Assembly: GCA_035651755.1 (NCBI GenBank)
Contig: DASRFA010000056.1
Coordinates: 186,001-250,000 of the forward strand
DNA from: DASRFA01 sp035651755
Lineage (GTDB): Bacteria; Desulfobacterota; Binatia; UBA12015
DNA length: 64,000 bases
Reading direction: 5' to 3'
Below, one piece after another: positions 1 through 7,936 of the stretch. The notes under the pieces were generated by a model. The model was not told the origin of the DNA. It did not search any database and was given only the letters and a program-made list of their open reading frames with translations. A program made the position numbers and the translations under genes. Numbering within the stretch: position 1 is the stretch's first letter; every line of letters starts with the position of its first letter.

Positions 1-108
1 CCGGATCGTGTCGTCGCCGTCGGTGACGAGCACGACCGAGAGCTCGGGCGCGCCGCCCGAGGCGCCGTCTTCGGCGCGCGTGCGGTCGCCGGCCGGTGCT
101 TCCGCCAT
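1..108 (-). CDS. Glycosyltransferase family 2-like protein, N-terminal fragment
   Basis: Only the first 36 codons lie in the window; the gene runs off the left edge. The ATG is at 108 on the minus strand, 4 nt after the stop of the GT8 gene, so the two are probably co-transcribed. After a polar leader of about 20 residues the peptide reads PELSVVLVTDGDDTIR. This resembles the first beta strand and nucleotide-binding loop of GT-A fold family 2 glycosyltransferases (hydrophobic SVVLVT followed by an acidic DGD). The assignment rests on this short stretch and on the neighbouring glycosyltransferase, so it is tentative. Confidence 0.45.
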   Translation of the reverse strand, partial: MAEAPAGDRTRAEDGASGGAPELSVVLVTDGDDTIR

Positions 109-112
109 CCGA

Positions 113-1192
113 TCAGGCTCCGTCCGACGCGGCCGGCCGCAGCGTCAGCGCGCGCACCAACCGCGTCCCGAGCTGCTCCGCGGGATAGAAGAAGCGCCGC
201 AGGCGCGACGACTCATAGGCCGACAGCATCGCGCCGCGCCAGCTCCGCCCGGGTCGCCAGCCGCGCCACGCGGTGCGATCGAGGTGCCGATAGTAGAGCG
301 CGTGCAGCGGGCTCGTGCCCGCGTACGACCACGGCTTCAGGTTGCCGCTGAAGTGCAGGATCCACGGCGGCGGAGCGGCGCGGCGCGCCAGGCGATCGCC
401 GGTCGCGTGCCAGTTCCAGCGCGCATCGAGCGCGCCCCAGTGCCCTGCGAGGACGGCGTTCAGCGCCTCCTGATCCCAGAAGAAGACGCGGTCCGCGTAG
501 CGGCGGAGGTAGTCGCGCGCCCGTCCGGCGACGTCGTCGCGACGCCAGGCCGCGACGTCCGTCAAGAGCACGCCAGCGTTGAAGTACTCGGCGTCCCCGG
601 GGAGGCCGAGATCGCGATGCGCCCCGACGCCGAAGCGCGACGCGAGCCGCGGAACGAGGGCGTCGCGCACGCCGAGCGCGTGGCGACCTCGAAGGTCCGC
701 GCGCCAGAGATGCCGCAGGTCGGTCAGGACGAGCACGTCGCAGTCGAGCCAGATCGCGCGCTCGACGTGCTCGGGCAGCCAGCGGCCGAGCGTCAGCTTC
801 CGGTACGTCGTCGCCGTCATGCGACCCCAGAGCGGAAGCCCCGCGAGGTCCGCCGGTTCTCCGCAGATCCAGTGGAGCGCGATCCGGTCGTCGAGCGACG
901 CCTCGACCCGGCGCCGGTCACCCGGGTCGATGCGGTCGTCCAGGACGTACGCGTCGACGGTCGCTTCCGCGCCGAGATGGTCGGCCGCGGAGCGCAGCAT
1001 CACGGCGAGGGGAAGGGCGTAGCGGCGGTCGGCGGCGCACGCGATCGCGACCCGGCTCTCGCGCCCCTCGGGTGCGGGCGCGTGCGCCGAATGCGCGCGC
1101 GAGGTCGCGCCGTCCTCGGGTCCCAGGCTCGCTGCCGCGCTCAAGCGAAGGCCGCTCCGTCTCCCACGCGGGCACCGCCTCCGCCCGCGCAT
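113..1192 (-). CDS. Glycosyltransferase family 8 protein
   Basis: Predicted 359-residue retaining glycosyltransferase of the GT8 type (LgtC/GspA/glycogenin-like), which transfers sugar from a nucleotide-sugar donor. The family core begins near residue 48 with VAIACAADRRYALPLAVML, follows with the metal-binding DxD motif at residues 150-152 (WLDCDVLVLTDL), then YFNAGVLL and WDQEALNAVL, and near the C terminus HFSGNLKPW, the usual GT8 His motif. The first 45 or so residues look non-conserved, so the true start may be internal. It is followed 4 nt later by a probable GT2 gene, suggesting a small glycan-assembly operon that extends past the window. Acceptor and donor cannot be told. Confidence 0.85.
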   Translation of the reverse strand: MRGRRRCPRGRRSGLRLSAAASLGPEDGATSRAHSAHAPAPEGRESRVAIACAADRRYALPLAVMLRSAADHLGAEATVDAYVLDDRIDPGDRRRVEASLDDRIALHWICGEPADLAGLPLWGRMTATTYRKLTLGRWLPEHVERAIWLDCDVLVLTDLRHLWRADLRGRHALGVRDALVPRLASRFGVGAHRDLGLPGDAEYFNAGVLLTDVAAWRRDDVAGRARDYLRRYADRVFFWDQEALNAVLAGHWGALDARWNWHATGDRLARRAAPPPWILHFSGNLKPWSYAGTSPLHALYYRHLDRTAWRGWRPGRSWRGAMLSAYESSRLRRFFYPAEQLGTRLVRALTLRPAASDGA

Positions 1193-1250
1193 CCATGTTG
1201 CGGACCGGCGCCGGGAGGGTCAACCGAGGCCCCCCCCGATCCGAGGACCG

Positions 1251-1598
1251 TCAGACGATGCGGTCCTGCGAGATCTCCTCGACGGTCGCGAGGATCTCCT
1301 TGGTCTCGAGGATGCGCAGGTCGTCGTCCCAGGGCACCCGGACGCCGGCCGCCTTCGAGAAGAGCACGTTCGCTCCGAGCGGCACGCCCGAGACGTTGAC
1401 GCCGAGGCCGTCCTCTTTCGGGTCCGACGACTCGGCGCGCGCCACCTCGATCACCTCCCCGTAGAGCGACTCCTGCATCTTCTCCTTCGCCCCGGCCGGG
1501 AGATAGAGCCCGCTCTCGGCGACGTCGGGCTCCTTCTTCACGCGCACGAGCACGCGCAGCCCGAGCGGCTGGATGTGGCGGATCGTCTTCGCGGCCAC
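1251..1598 (-). CDS. GroES/HSP10-like co-chaperonin
   Basis: 115 residues from a GTG at 1598. The N terminus reads IQPLGLRVLVRV and continues with SGLYLPAGAKEKMQE and YGEVIEVA. This is the GroES pattern: PLGDRVLV, then a mobile loop with (G)IYLP, then G.V.AVG. The C-terminal half has LGANVLFSKAAGVRVPWDDDLRILETKEILATVEE, matching the GroES end (V.F.KY.G.E....Y.IL...DILA.I). At 115 residues it is slightly longer than the usual 95-100 because of an insert near residues 55-72. No groEL lies beside it, so it is either a divergent stand-alone copy or a GroES-fold relative. A co-chaperonin role is inferred from the fold only. Confidence 0.75.
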   Translation of the reverse strand: MAAKTIRHIQPLGLRVLVRVKKEPDVAESGLYLPAGAKEKMQESLYGEVIEVARAESSDPKEDGLGVNVSGVPLGANVLFSKAAGVRVPWDDDLRILETKEILATVEEISQDRIV

Positions 1599-1609
1599 GC
1601 GCTCGGAGG

Positions 1610-3103
1610 TTAGCGGGAATCGCCGGTGGACTCGACCGCGACCGGCCGAGCGCTCGCGTCTCCCGCCGGCGCGTTCGCGATCGCGAGCGACGCGCTGCAC
1701 GGCGAGCGCGCCGGCCGCGACGATCGCCCGAGGAGCACCGCGGCGCGCACGATCCGCGCGCGCGGGTTCTCGTCGTCGGGAGCGTCCTCGATGGCGACCG
1801 TGCCGGGACAAGCGCCGGCGTCGCCGAAGAGGCGCTGCGGCGGCGGCGGACCCGACGGCGGCAGCGGCGACCCGTCGGCCGCGAGGCCGAGCTCCGCGAG
1901 GAGCCCGGGGATGCCGTAGTCGCCCGTCCACTTGTAGGGTCGCTTCGCCTCGTCGGCGCTCGCGACGCGCCGGCCGTCGGCGGCGGCGAAGAGCGGGCTT
2001 CCGTCCGCCGGATCGTAGAGCCGGGCCCAGCAGCCGGGCGCGATGCGCGATCGCAGGAACCACGCGACCGCTGCCGGGACGGCGCGACAGTAGCGCGCGT
2101 CGCCGGTCGCCTGGGCGATCGCGAGCAGCGCGTCGAGCATCTCGCGCGACTCCCACGCGGCGTAGCCGGACGGCTCGAAGCGACGTCCGGGACCGGGCCT
2201 TCCCTCGCGGTCGTATTGCTGCGCCCACGCCGCGAGCGGCGGCGGCCCCTGCGCGGCGAGGAGCCAGTCGCCGCCGCGCCGCGCGGCGGCGGCGTAGCGC
2301 GAGTCGCCGAGCGTCGCGCTCCCGGCGAGGAGTGCGCGGATCGGCCCGGCGGTCGCGGCGTCGTTCGTCGACGCCAGGTCCTCGAAGCTCGGCGACACCC
2401 GGCGCAGGAGCGCGGGGCGCCAGGTGAGAGGAAACGCCCCGTCGGGAAGCTGGGCCGCGAGGAGGAGGTCGAGAGCGCGCCGCGCGGCGTCGCCGTACTT
2501 GACGTCGCCGGTCGCGACGCCGAGCTCGAGGAGGAATCGCGCCGCGCCGGACGTGACGTCGTCGTCGAGGGCGGTCCACTGGTTCAGCCAGCGAAACCAG
2601 CCCGCGAGCCGCGGTCCGACGACCGGCATCTCGGACGCCCAGCCGCCCGAGGGCAGCTGGGCGTCGACGAAGAGATCGCCGGCACGGCGCGCGACCGCGA
2701 GGTCGCGCCCGTCGCCGCCTCGCCGCCACGCCTCGAGGAGGACCATGCCGGCGGCCGGCGTCCCCGGGCTCCGGAGGACGAGCACGTCCCAGCCTGCCCC
2801 GCCGAACGGCTCTGCGAGCTGGCGCGCGCGGATCAGGATGTGCGTCACGACCCCGTGCGGGCCCGTCGGCGGGTTGCAGACGTACGTCCAGCCGCCGTCG
2901 GGGCGCGCGCACTCGATCACCGCGTCGACGGCGGCGCGCTCCTCGGGGGAGAGCGGTGGGCCGGTCGGCGCCGTCGTGACGGCCCTCGCCGCGCTATGCA
3001 GGGACACGAGCGCGGCCGGCGCTGCGAGCGCGCACGCGAGCGCGATCCACCGACGCGCGGTCGCGCGCGGCGATGCGTTTCGTCGTCCCGGGGATCGCAG
3101 CAA
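1610..3103 (-). CDS. Secreted alpha/alpha-toroid protein, PL10 pectate lyase-like
   Basis: About 497 residues from the best in-frame start, a TTG at 3103; no ATG or GTG sits closer. An N-terminal basic stretch and a hydrophobic segment (WIALACALAAPAALVSL) predict export. The mature part has repeats typical of alpha/alpha barrels: ARPDGGWTYVCNP, QLPSGGWASEM, QLPDGAFPLTW. It also carries YAAWESREMLDALLAIAQATGDARY and GCWARLYDPADGSPLF, which resemble family 10 polysaccharide lyases (the WARFY..GTNKP.F region). I cannot confirm the catalytic Arg/Asp set, so the substrate is open; prenyltransferase-fold relatives are an alternative. It lies 11 nt upstream of the GroES-like gene and is divergent from the quinone reductase gene. 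Confidence 0.6.
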   Translation of the reverse strand: MLRSPGRRNASPRATARRWIALACALAAPAALVSLHSAARAVTTAPTGPPLSPEERAAVDAVIECARPDGGWTYVCNPPTGPHGVVTHILIRARQLAEPFGGAGWDVLVLRSPGTPAAGMVLLEAWRRGGDGRDLAVARRAGDLFVDAQLPSGGWASEMPVVGPRLAGWFRWLNQWTALDDDVTSGAARFLLELGVATGDVKYGDAARRALDLLLAAQLPDGAFPLTWRPALLRRVSPSFEDLASTNDAATAGPIRALLAGSATLGDSRYAAAARRGGDWLLAAQGPPPLAAWAQQYDREGRPGPGRRFEPSGYAAWESREMLDALLAIAQATGDARYCRAVPAAVAWFLRSRIAPGCWARLYDPADGSPLFAAADGRRVASADEAKRPYKWTGDYGIPGLLAELGLAADGSPLPPSGPPPPQRLFGDAGACPGTVAIEDAPDDENPRARIVRAAVLLGRSSRPARSPCSASLAIANAPAGDASARPVAVESTGDSR

Positions 3104-3150
3104 GCGGCGCCCGTCTTGACGCGACTCCGCCCGGCGGTCAACGAAGACGC

Positions 3151-4116
3151 ATGAAGGCGATTCGCGTCGAGCGGTTCGGCGGTCCGGAGGTCCTCGTGGT
3201 GCGCGAGCTGCCCGACCCGGTCGCGGGTGCGGGACAGGTCGTCGTGCGGATCCACGCCGCCGGCGTGAACCCGGTCGACACGTACATCCGGAGCGCCGCC
3301 CACGGGTATGCCGGCACACCGCTGCCGTACACGCCGGGCATCGACGGCGCGGGGACGATCGAGTCGATCGGCCCCGACGTGACGACCGTCGCCGTCGGGC
3401 AGCGCGTCTACCTCGCGGGCTCGCTGAGCGGCACGTATGCGGAGCGCGCACTCTGCGCCGCCGGCCAGGTGCATCCGCTTCCCGATCACACCAGCTTCGC
3501 GCAGGGGGCGGCCGTCGGCGTCCCGTACGCGACCGCCTACCGCGCGCTCTTCCAGCGCGGCGGCTTGCGACCCGGCGAAGCGCTGCTCGTGCACGGCGCG
3601 AGCGGCGCGGTCGGGACGGCGGCGGTGCAGCTCGCGCGCGCTCTTGGTGCGCGCGTCATCGGCAGCGCCGGCTCGGAGGACGGGTTGGCGCACGTGCGAC
3701 GCGAGGGCGCGCACCACGCCGTCGATCACCGGAAGCCGGGATACCTCGAAGAGGTACGCTCGCACACCGGAGGCCGCGGCGTCGACATGGTGGTCGAGAT
3801 GCTCGCCGACGTGAACCTGGCGAAGGACTTCGAGGTGCTCGCGCGCTACGGCCGGATCGTGATCGTCGGAAGCCGCGGCAGCCTCGAGTTCGAGCCCAGG
3901 CTCACCATGCGCGGCGACGCCGATGTGCGCGGGATGTCGCTCTTCAACGCGACGCCGGCCGAGCTGACGAGCATCCACGCAGCGCTGTACGCAGGCCTCG
4001 AAGCCGGGACGTTGCGGCCGGTCGTCGGGAAGGAGTTCCCGCTGGCCGACGCGCCGAAGGCGCACGAGGCGGTGATGGAGGCCGGGGCGCAGGGGAAGAT
4101 CGTCCTAGTGACGTAG
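3151..4116 (+). CDS. NADPH:quinone oxidoreductase, zinc-independent MDR family
   Basis: 321 residues from the ATG at 3151. Medium-chain dehydrogenase/reductase of the zeta-crystallin type: an N-terminal GroES-like domain (MKAIRVERFGGPEVL, AAGVNPVDTYIR, PYTPGIDGAGTIESIG) followed by a Rossmann domain with LVHGASGAVGTAAVQLARALGARVIG. The catalytic-zinc Cys/His residues of alcohol dehydrogenases are absent, as expected for quinone reductases. The C terminus AHEAVMEAGAQGKIVL is the standard family end. Likely a cytoplasmic NADPH-dependent one-electron quinone or enone reductase. Transcribed alone, divergent from the PL10-like gene. Confidence 0.9.
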   Translation: MKAIRVERFGGPEVLVVRELPDPVAGAGQVVVRIHAAGVNPVDTYIRSAAHGYAGTPLPYTPGIDGAGTIESIGPDVTTVAVGQRVYLAGSLSGTYAERALCAAGQVHPLPDHTSFAQGAAVGVPYATAYRALFQRGGLRPGEALLVHGASGAVGTAAVQLARALGARVIGSAGSEDGLAHVRREGAHHAVDHRKPGYLEEVRSHTGGRGVDMVVEMLADVNLAKDFEVLARYGRIVIVGSRGSLEFEPRLTMRGDADVRGMSLFNATPAELTSIHAALYAGLEAGTLRPVVGKEFPLADAPKAHEAVMEAGAQGKIVLVT

Positions 4117-4229
4117 TCGGGCTCCGTACGATTCGCGCCGCGTCGCGTCGCGTCGTCTCGAGGTCTCATCACGGTACGGGTGATGGAGTTCGGATCTCGC
4201 TGCGTTGTTCACTTCTCCTGGATTCTGAC

Positions 4230-5702
4230 TCACTCCTCCGGCCGCCCGAAGAGCAGCCGCACCAGGTCCTCGTGCTCCGCGCGACACACGACGTACACGT
4301 GGTCGTCGGGCTCGATCACCGTCGTCCCCTTCGGCGCGACGAGCTCGCGCCCGCGCACGATGAGCGTGACCGACGTCCCCTCGGGGAACGGCAGATCAGA
4401 AAGCTGCGCGCCCGCCACCGCGAGCGCGGGCGACACGTGGAAGGACAGGAGCCGCCCGTGCAGCGGCTCGAGGGACGTCACCTCGAGGACGGCGCGCGGC
4501 TGCGGCGGCGCCTCGCTCGAGAAGCCGATCCAGCGGGTGAAGGCGACGAGCGTGCTGCCGGGAAGGATCGCGTTCACGACGACGATGAAGAAGACGACGT
4601 CGAACACGGTGAGCGCCTCGCGGCCGGCGACGAGGACGGGATACGTCGCGAGGACGATCGGGACGGCTCCGCGCAGTCCCGTCCAGGCGATGTACGCGAT
4701 CTCACGGAACGGGAGGCGGAACGGCGCGAGGCAGGCCGCGACGACCACCGGACGCGCGACGAAGGCGAGGACGAGCGCGAGCGCGAAGCCGACGGGCGCG
4801 ACGCCGAGGAGCCGCGGCGGGTGCACGAGGAGCCCCAGCAGGAGGAACATCGCCACCTGGCTGAGCCAGGCGAGCGCGTCGTGCACGCGCAGCAGACCCG
4901 AGCGATAGGGGAACTCGGCATTCCCGATGATCACGCCCGCGATGTAGACGGCGAGGAACCCGCTCCCGTGCGCCAGCGTCGGGAGCCCGAACGCGAGCAG
5001 CGCGATCGCGACCGAGAGCACCGGGTACAGGCCGCCCGCGGGGAGGCGCATCCGCGCCATCAGGCGAGCGGCACCGAACCCGAACGCGACGCCGGCGGCG
5101 AGCCCGATCGCGATCTGCGTCCCGGCGTCGAGCGCGACGTGCCATCCCGTCAGCGGGCCGGCGTGCGCGAACGCGGCGCCGGTCAGCAGGGTGGTCAGGA
5201 TGACGGCCATCGGATCGTTCGTCCCGGACTCGACCTCGAGGATGGCGGAGACGCGCTCGCTCAGCCGGAGGCCGGTCGAGCGCAGCGTCGCGAACACGGC
5301 GGCCGCGTCCGTCGACGAGACGACCGCGCCGATCAGCATCGCCCGCACGGGATCGAGCCCCAGCCACCACGCGCACCACGCCACGATCGCGGCCGTCGCG
5401 ACGACGCCCACCGTCGCCAGCGCGACGGCCGGCGCGAGCGCGCGGCGGGCGGCCGGCAGCGACAGGTTCAGGCCGCCGTCGAAGAGGATGAACGTCAGCG
5501 CGACCGTGCCGGCGCGGAACGCGAGACCGTAGTCGTCGAACGCGAGGCCGCCGATGCCGTCCTCGCCGGCGAGCATCCCCAGGACGAGGAACACGAGGAC
5601 CGCCGGAATTCCGGACCGTCCCGTCAACCGCACCGCGACGACGCTGCTCAGGAGGAGCAGGCCGACGATGGTGAGGACGACGGCGGTGGACGTCGGCTCC
5701 AT
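4230..5702 (-). CDS. CPA1-family K+(Na+)/H+ antiporter with C-terminal TrkA-C domain
   Basis: 490 residues from ATG 5702; an upstream in-frame start would overlap the divergent gene. About 12 hydrophobic segments with CPA1 signatures: IPAVLVFLVLGMLAGEDG near the N terminus, FDGGLNL in the third to fourth helix, and SSTDAAAVFATLRS with NDPMAVILT, the ion-binding crossover region. The last 100 residues form a soluble RCK_C/TrkA-C domain (EGTSVTLIVRGRELVAPKGT, PDDHVYVVC). This architecture is that of NhaP2/CvrA potassium/proton antiporters, which export K+ or Na+ against protons at the inner membrane and are gated by nucleotide or ions through the C-terminal domain. Ion preference is not readable here. 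Confidence 0.88.
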   Translation of the reverse strand: MEPTSTAVVLTIVGLLLLSSVVAVRLTGRSGIPAVLVFLVLGMLAGEDGIGGLAFDDYGLAFRAGTVALTFILFDGGLNLSLPAARRALAPAVALATVGVVATAAIVAWCAWWLGLDPVRAMLIGAVVSSTDAAAVFATLRSTGLRLSERVSAILEVESGTNDPMAVILTTLLTGAAFAHAGPLTGWHVALDAGTQIAIGLAAGVAFGFGAARLMARMRLPAGGLYPVLSVAIALLAFGLPTLAHGSGFLAVYIAGVIIGNAEFPYRSGLLRVHDALAWLSQVAMFLLLGLLVHPPRLLGVAPVGFALALVLAFVARPVVVAACLAPFRLPFREIAYIAWTGLRGAVPIVLATYPVLVAGREALTVFDVVFFIVVVNAILPGSTLVAFTRWIGFSSEAPPQPRAVLEVTSLEPLHGRLLSFHVSPALAVAGAQLSDLPFPEGTSVTLIVRGRELVAPKGTTVIEPDDHVYVVCRAEHEDLVRLLFGRPEE

Positions 5703-5761
5703 GGTCGGACCGCGAGCGCGAGTCCTAGCAGAACCGCGCGCCACCGCGACGGGTCTGGCGT

Positions 5762-7033
5762 GTGCGGCCGCGATCGTGCGATGCATGTCGCGTGCGGCTC
5801 GCGATCCGGGACCCCGAGCTCTTCGGCGTGACGGAGACCACGGCCACGGTGACGTTCGTGGTGGCCGGGCCGGACGGGCCCGTCGACGCGCCCGCCCGCG
5901 TCCTCGTCGACGGCGTCGAGCGCGCGGTGTCGGAGGGGCCGGCGGGGACGCGGCTCGTTCGCGTCGACGGCCTTTCGCCCGGCACGACCCAGCGCCTCGA
6001 GATCGTCCCGGGCGCGCGCGGCAGCGCGGCCGGCGACGCGGCCTCGCCCGATCCGTACTTCCCGGGCGACGTCACGACGCTCCCCGCCCCGACCGCGAAG
6101 GAGGTCGCGTCGTTCGCGACGCTCAACGACCTCCACTTCGGCGAGTCGCGCTTCGGCGGCACCCTCCTTCCGGGCGGCGACTACGGCGATCCCGCGCCGG
6201 GCTTTCCGGAGGTGCACGAGAGCGAGGGCGACGTTCCGTACTGGCTCGCGATGAACGAGGACGCGGTCGCCGACATCAACGCCGCCGGCGTCGACGCGGT
6301 CGTGGTGAAAGGCGACATCGCCGATCGCGGGCGGCGCGATCAGTTCGAGATCGCTGCGCGCACGTTCGCGCGCTTCCGCATGCCGCATCACGCGTTCCTC
6401 GGGAACCACGACCACTACGGGCTCCTCGCGGGCGACCACGTCGACGGCTACCCGATCCTCGGGCAGCCGCCGGCGCCGCGCGCCGTCGATCTCGGCGGGT
6501 GGCGCCTCCTCCTCCTCGACACCGTCGAGCCCGGCCACCACCACGGCGTCTTCGGCGACGACCGCATGCGCTGGCTCGCGGATGCGCTCGCCGAGACGGG
6601 CGCGCGCTCGATCCCGACGCTTCTCGTGATGCATCACCAGCCGGTCGCGCCCGAGCACCGCGATCGCTTTCCGAACACGATCGGCCTCCTGCCGGAGCAT
6701 TCGCTACCGTTCGCGGACCTCGTCGGACGAAACCCGCAGGTGAAGGGCGTCCTGATCGGCCATACGCACCGGAACAAGCTCCACCGCTTCGCCGGCGCGC
6801 CCGGCGTGCCGTTCGTCGAGGTGAGCTGCGTCAAGGACTACCCGGGGTCGTTCGCGGTCTACCGCCTCTTCTCCGACGGCAGCTTCCGCCAGGAGGTCCG
6901 CCGGATCGCGAGCGCGCGCGCCCTCGCCCACTCGACGCGCTGCCGGGAATTCTTCGACCGCGGCTATCGCCGCTTCGCGCTCGGCGCGCTCGCGCATCGG
7001 AGCTTCGTCGCGGGCGGCGCGGCGCAGCGCTGA
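5762..7033 (+). CDS. Calcineurin-like metallophosphoesterase with N-terminal Ig/FN3-like domain
   Basis: 423 residues from the GTG at 5762; a second GTG at 5792 is equally possible and neither has a good ribosome binding site. Residues about 15-110 form a beta-rich domain (TATVTFVVAGPDGPVDAPARVLVDG) of the kind that precedes purple-acid-phosphatase-like enzymes. The catalytic domain shows the full metallophosphoesterase motif series: NDLHFG (122-127), VVVKGDIADRG, FLGNHDHYG, LLVMHHQPV and GVLIGHTHRNKLH. These supply the Asp, His and Asn ligands of a di-metal centre. No signal peptide is evident, so it is probably cytoplasmic. Probable phosphodiesterase or phosphatase; substrate unknown. Divergent from the antiporter gene with about 60 nt between starts. 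Confidence 0.85.
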   Translation: MRPRSCDACRVRLAIRDPELFGVTETTATVTFVVAGPDGPVDAPARVLVDGVERAVSEGPAGTRLVRVDGLSPGTTQRLEIVPGARGSAAGDAASPDPYFPGDVTTLPAPTAKEVASFATLNDLHFGESRFGGTLLPGGDYGDPAPGFPEVHESEGDVPYWLAMNEDAVADINAAGVDAVVVKGDIADRGRRDQFEIAARTFARFRMPHHAFLGNHDHYGLLAGDHVDGYPILGQPPAPRAVDLGGWRLLLLDTVEPGHHHGVFGDDRMRWLADALAETGARSIPTLLVMHHQPVAPEHRDRFPNTIGLLPEHSLPFADLVGRNPQVKGVLIGHTHRNKLHRFAGAPGVPFVEVSCVKDYPGSFAVYRLFSDGSFRQEVRRIASARALAHSTRCREFFDRGYRRFALGALAHRSFVAGGAAQR

Positions 7034-7296
7034 GGGGAGCACACGGGCGACGTCGAGCGCGCGCGAGCTGCGACGCGATCGCCCACCTGGCCGGAGACCG
7101 CGACGAGCGTCGCCGCCCGTCTCCTTCCCGACGACGCTCTCGAGATCGTCGCGCCTCGGCCTCGACGACATCTTCGGCCTCGTCCTGCGCCGCAACCCGC
7201 GGCGCGTCACCCTGGAGCAGTACCGCGCCCGCGCCGGCGAAGCGGATCCTCGAGCGCTGGCCGCTCGTCCGCTTCGTCGACGGCTGGGAGCGCGGC
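7034..7296 (+). other. Spacer with fragmentary coding-like sequence in shifting frames
   Basis: No intact gene. Protein-like stretches occur on the plus strand in three different frames: from 7085 (TWPETATSVAARLLPDDALEIVA), from 7152 (RLGLDDIFGLVLRRNPRRV) and from 7240 (KRILERWPLVRFVDGWE). This could be a decayed gene remnant or just GC-driven codon-like periodicity. I recognise no family. Confidence 0.2.
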
Positions 7297-7890
7297 TCAC
7301 ACCGCGGCGGCGTACGGCGGAGCGGGGTCGTACTCGATGAAGTGCTGCACGCCGCGCGCGAAGTCCGGGTCGTGGAGCTGGCCGGTCAGCCAGAGCGCCA
7401 TGTCGATCCCGGCCGAGACGCCGGCCGCGGTGACGACGTTGCCGTCGCGCACGTAGCGCGTCTTCTCGAGCACGGTCACGCTCCCGAGCTCGCGGAGGAA
7501 ATCGATCATCGACCAGTGCGTGGTCGCGCGCTTCCCCGCAAGGAAGCCGGCAGCGTGCAGCACGAGCGCTCCGGTGCAGACGCTCGTCACCCACTTGCAG
7601 CGCGGGCCGATCTCCCGCAGCCAGTCGAGGAGGACGGGGTTCGACATCTCGGTGCGCGTCCCCATGCCGCCCGGGATCAGCACGACGTCGAGCGGCGGCG
7701 CGTCCGCGTAGGTGCAGTCCGGCACGACGCGGAGGCCCTTCGCGCACCGCACCGGCTCGAGCTTTTCCGCGATGAGGAGCACGCGATCCTGGCCGTTCGA
7801 CTGCGCGGCCATCGTGAAGACCTCCCACGGCCCGACGAAGTCCAGCTCCTCGGCCTGCTCGAAGACGACGATTCCGATCGTGTTGCCCAT
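7297..7890 (-). CDS. DJ-1/PfpI family protein
   Basis: 197 residues from ATG 7890, preceded by a strong purine-rich ribosome binding site (GGAGAGGAGAAGAG). Single DJ-1/PfpI domain of the isonitrile-hydratase/ThiJ subgroup: IGIVVFEQAEELDFVGPWEVF at the N terminus, VVLIPGGMGTR in the middle, and the nucleophile elbow TSVCTGALVLHAAGFLAGKRATTHW with Cys105. The Asp17 of ELDFVGP sits where cyclohexyl-isocyanide hydratases have an acidic active-site residue. Probable small hydrolase/hydratase or stress protein; activity unproven. It lies 46 nt downstream of the start-distal end of a GlxA-type regulator that carries the same domain, in the same orientation. Confidence 0.85.
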   Translation of the reverse strand: MGNTIGIVVFEQAEELDFVGPWEVFTMAAQSNGQDRVLLIAEKLEPVRCAKGLRVVPDCTYADAPPLDVVLIPGGMGTRTEMSNPVLLDWLREIGPRCKWVTSVCTGALVLHAAGFLAGKRATTHWSMIDFLRELGSVTVLEKTRYVRDGNVVTAAGVSAGIDMALWLTGQLHDPDFARGVQHFIEYDPAPPYAAAV

Positions 7891-7936
7891 TCTCTTCTCC
7901 TCTCCGTAGGCGCGCAGCGAGAGCGCGCGCGTGCAT

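Noticed and set aside
4136..4165. Short GCGTC tandem stretch downstream of the quinone reductase gene
   Set aside because: A few GC-rich pentamer copies, within chance for this composition.
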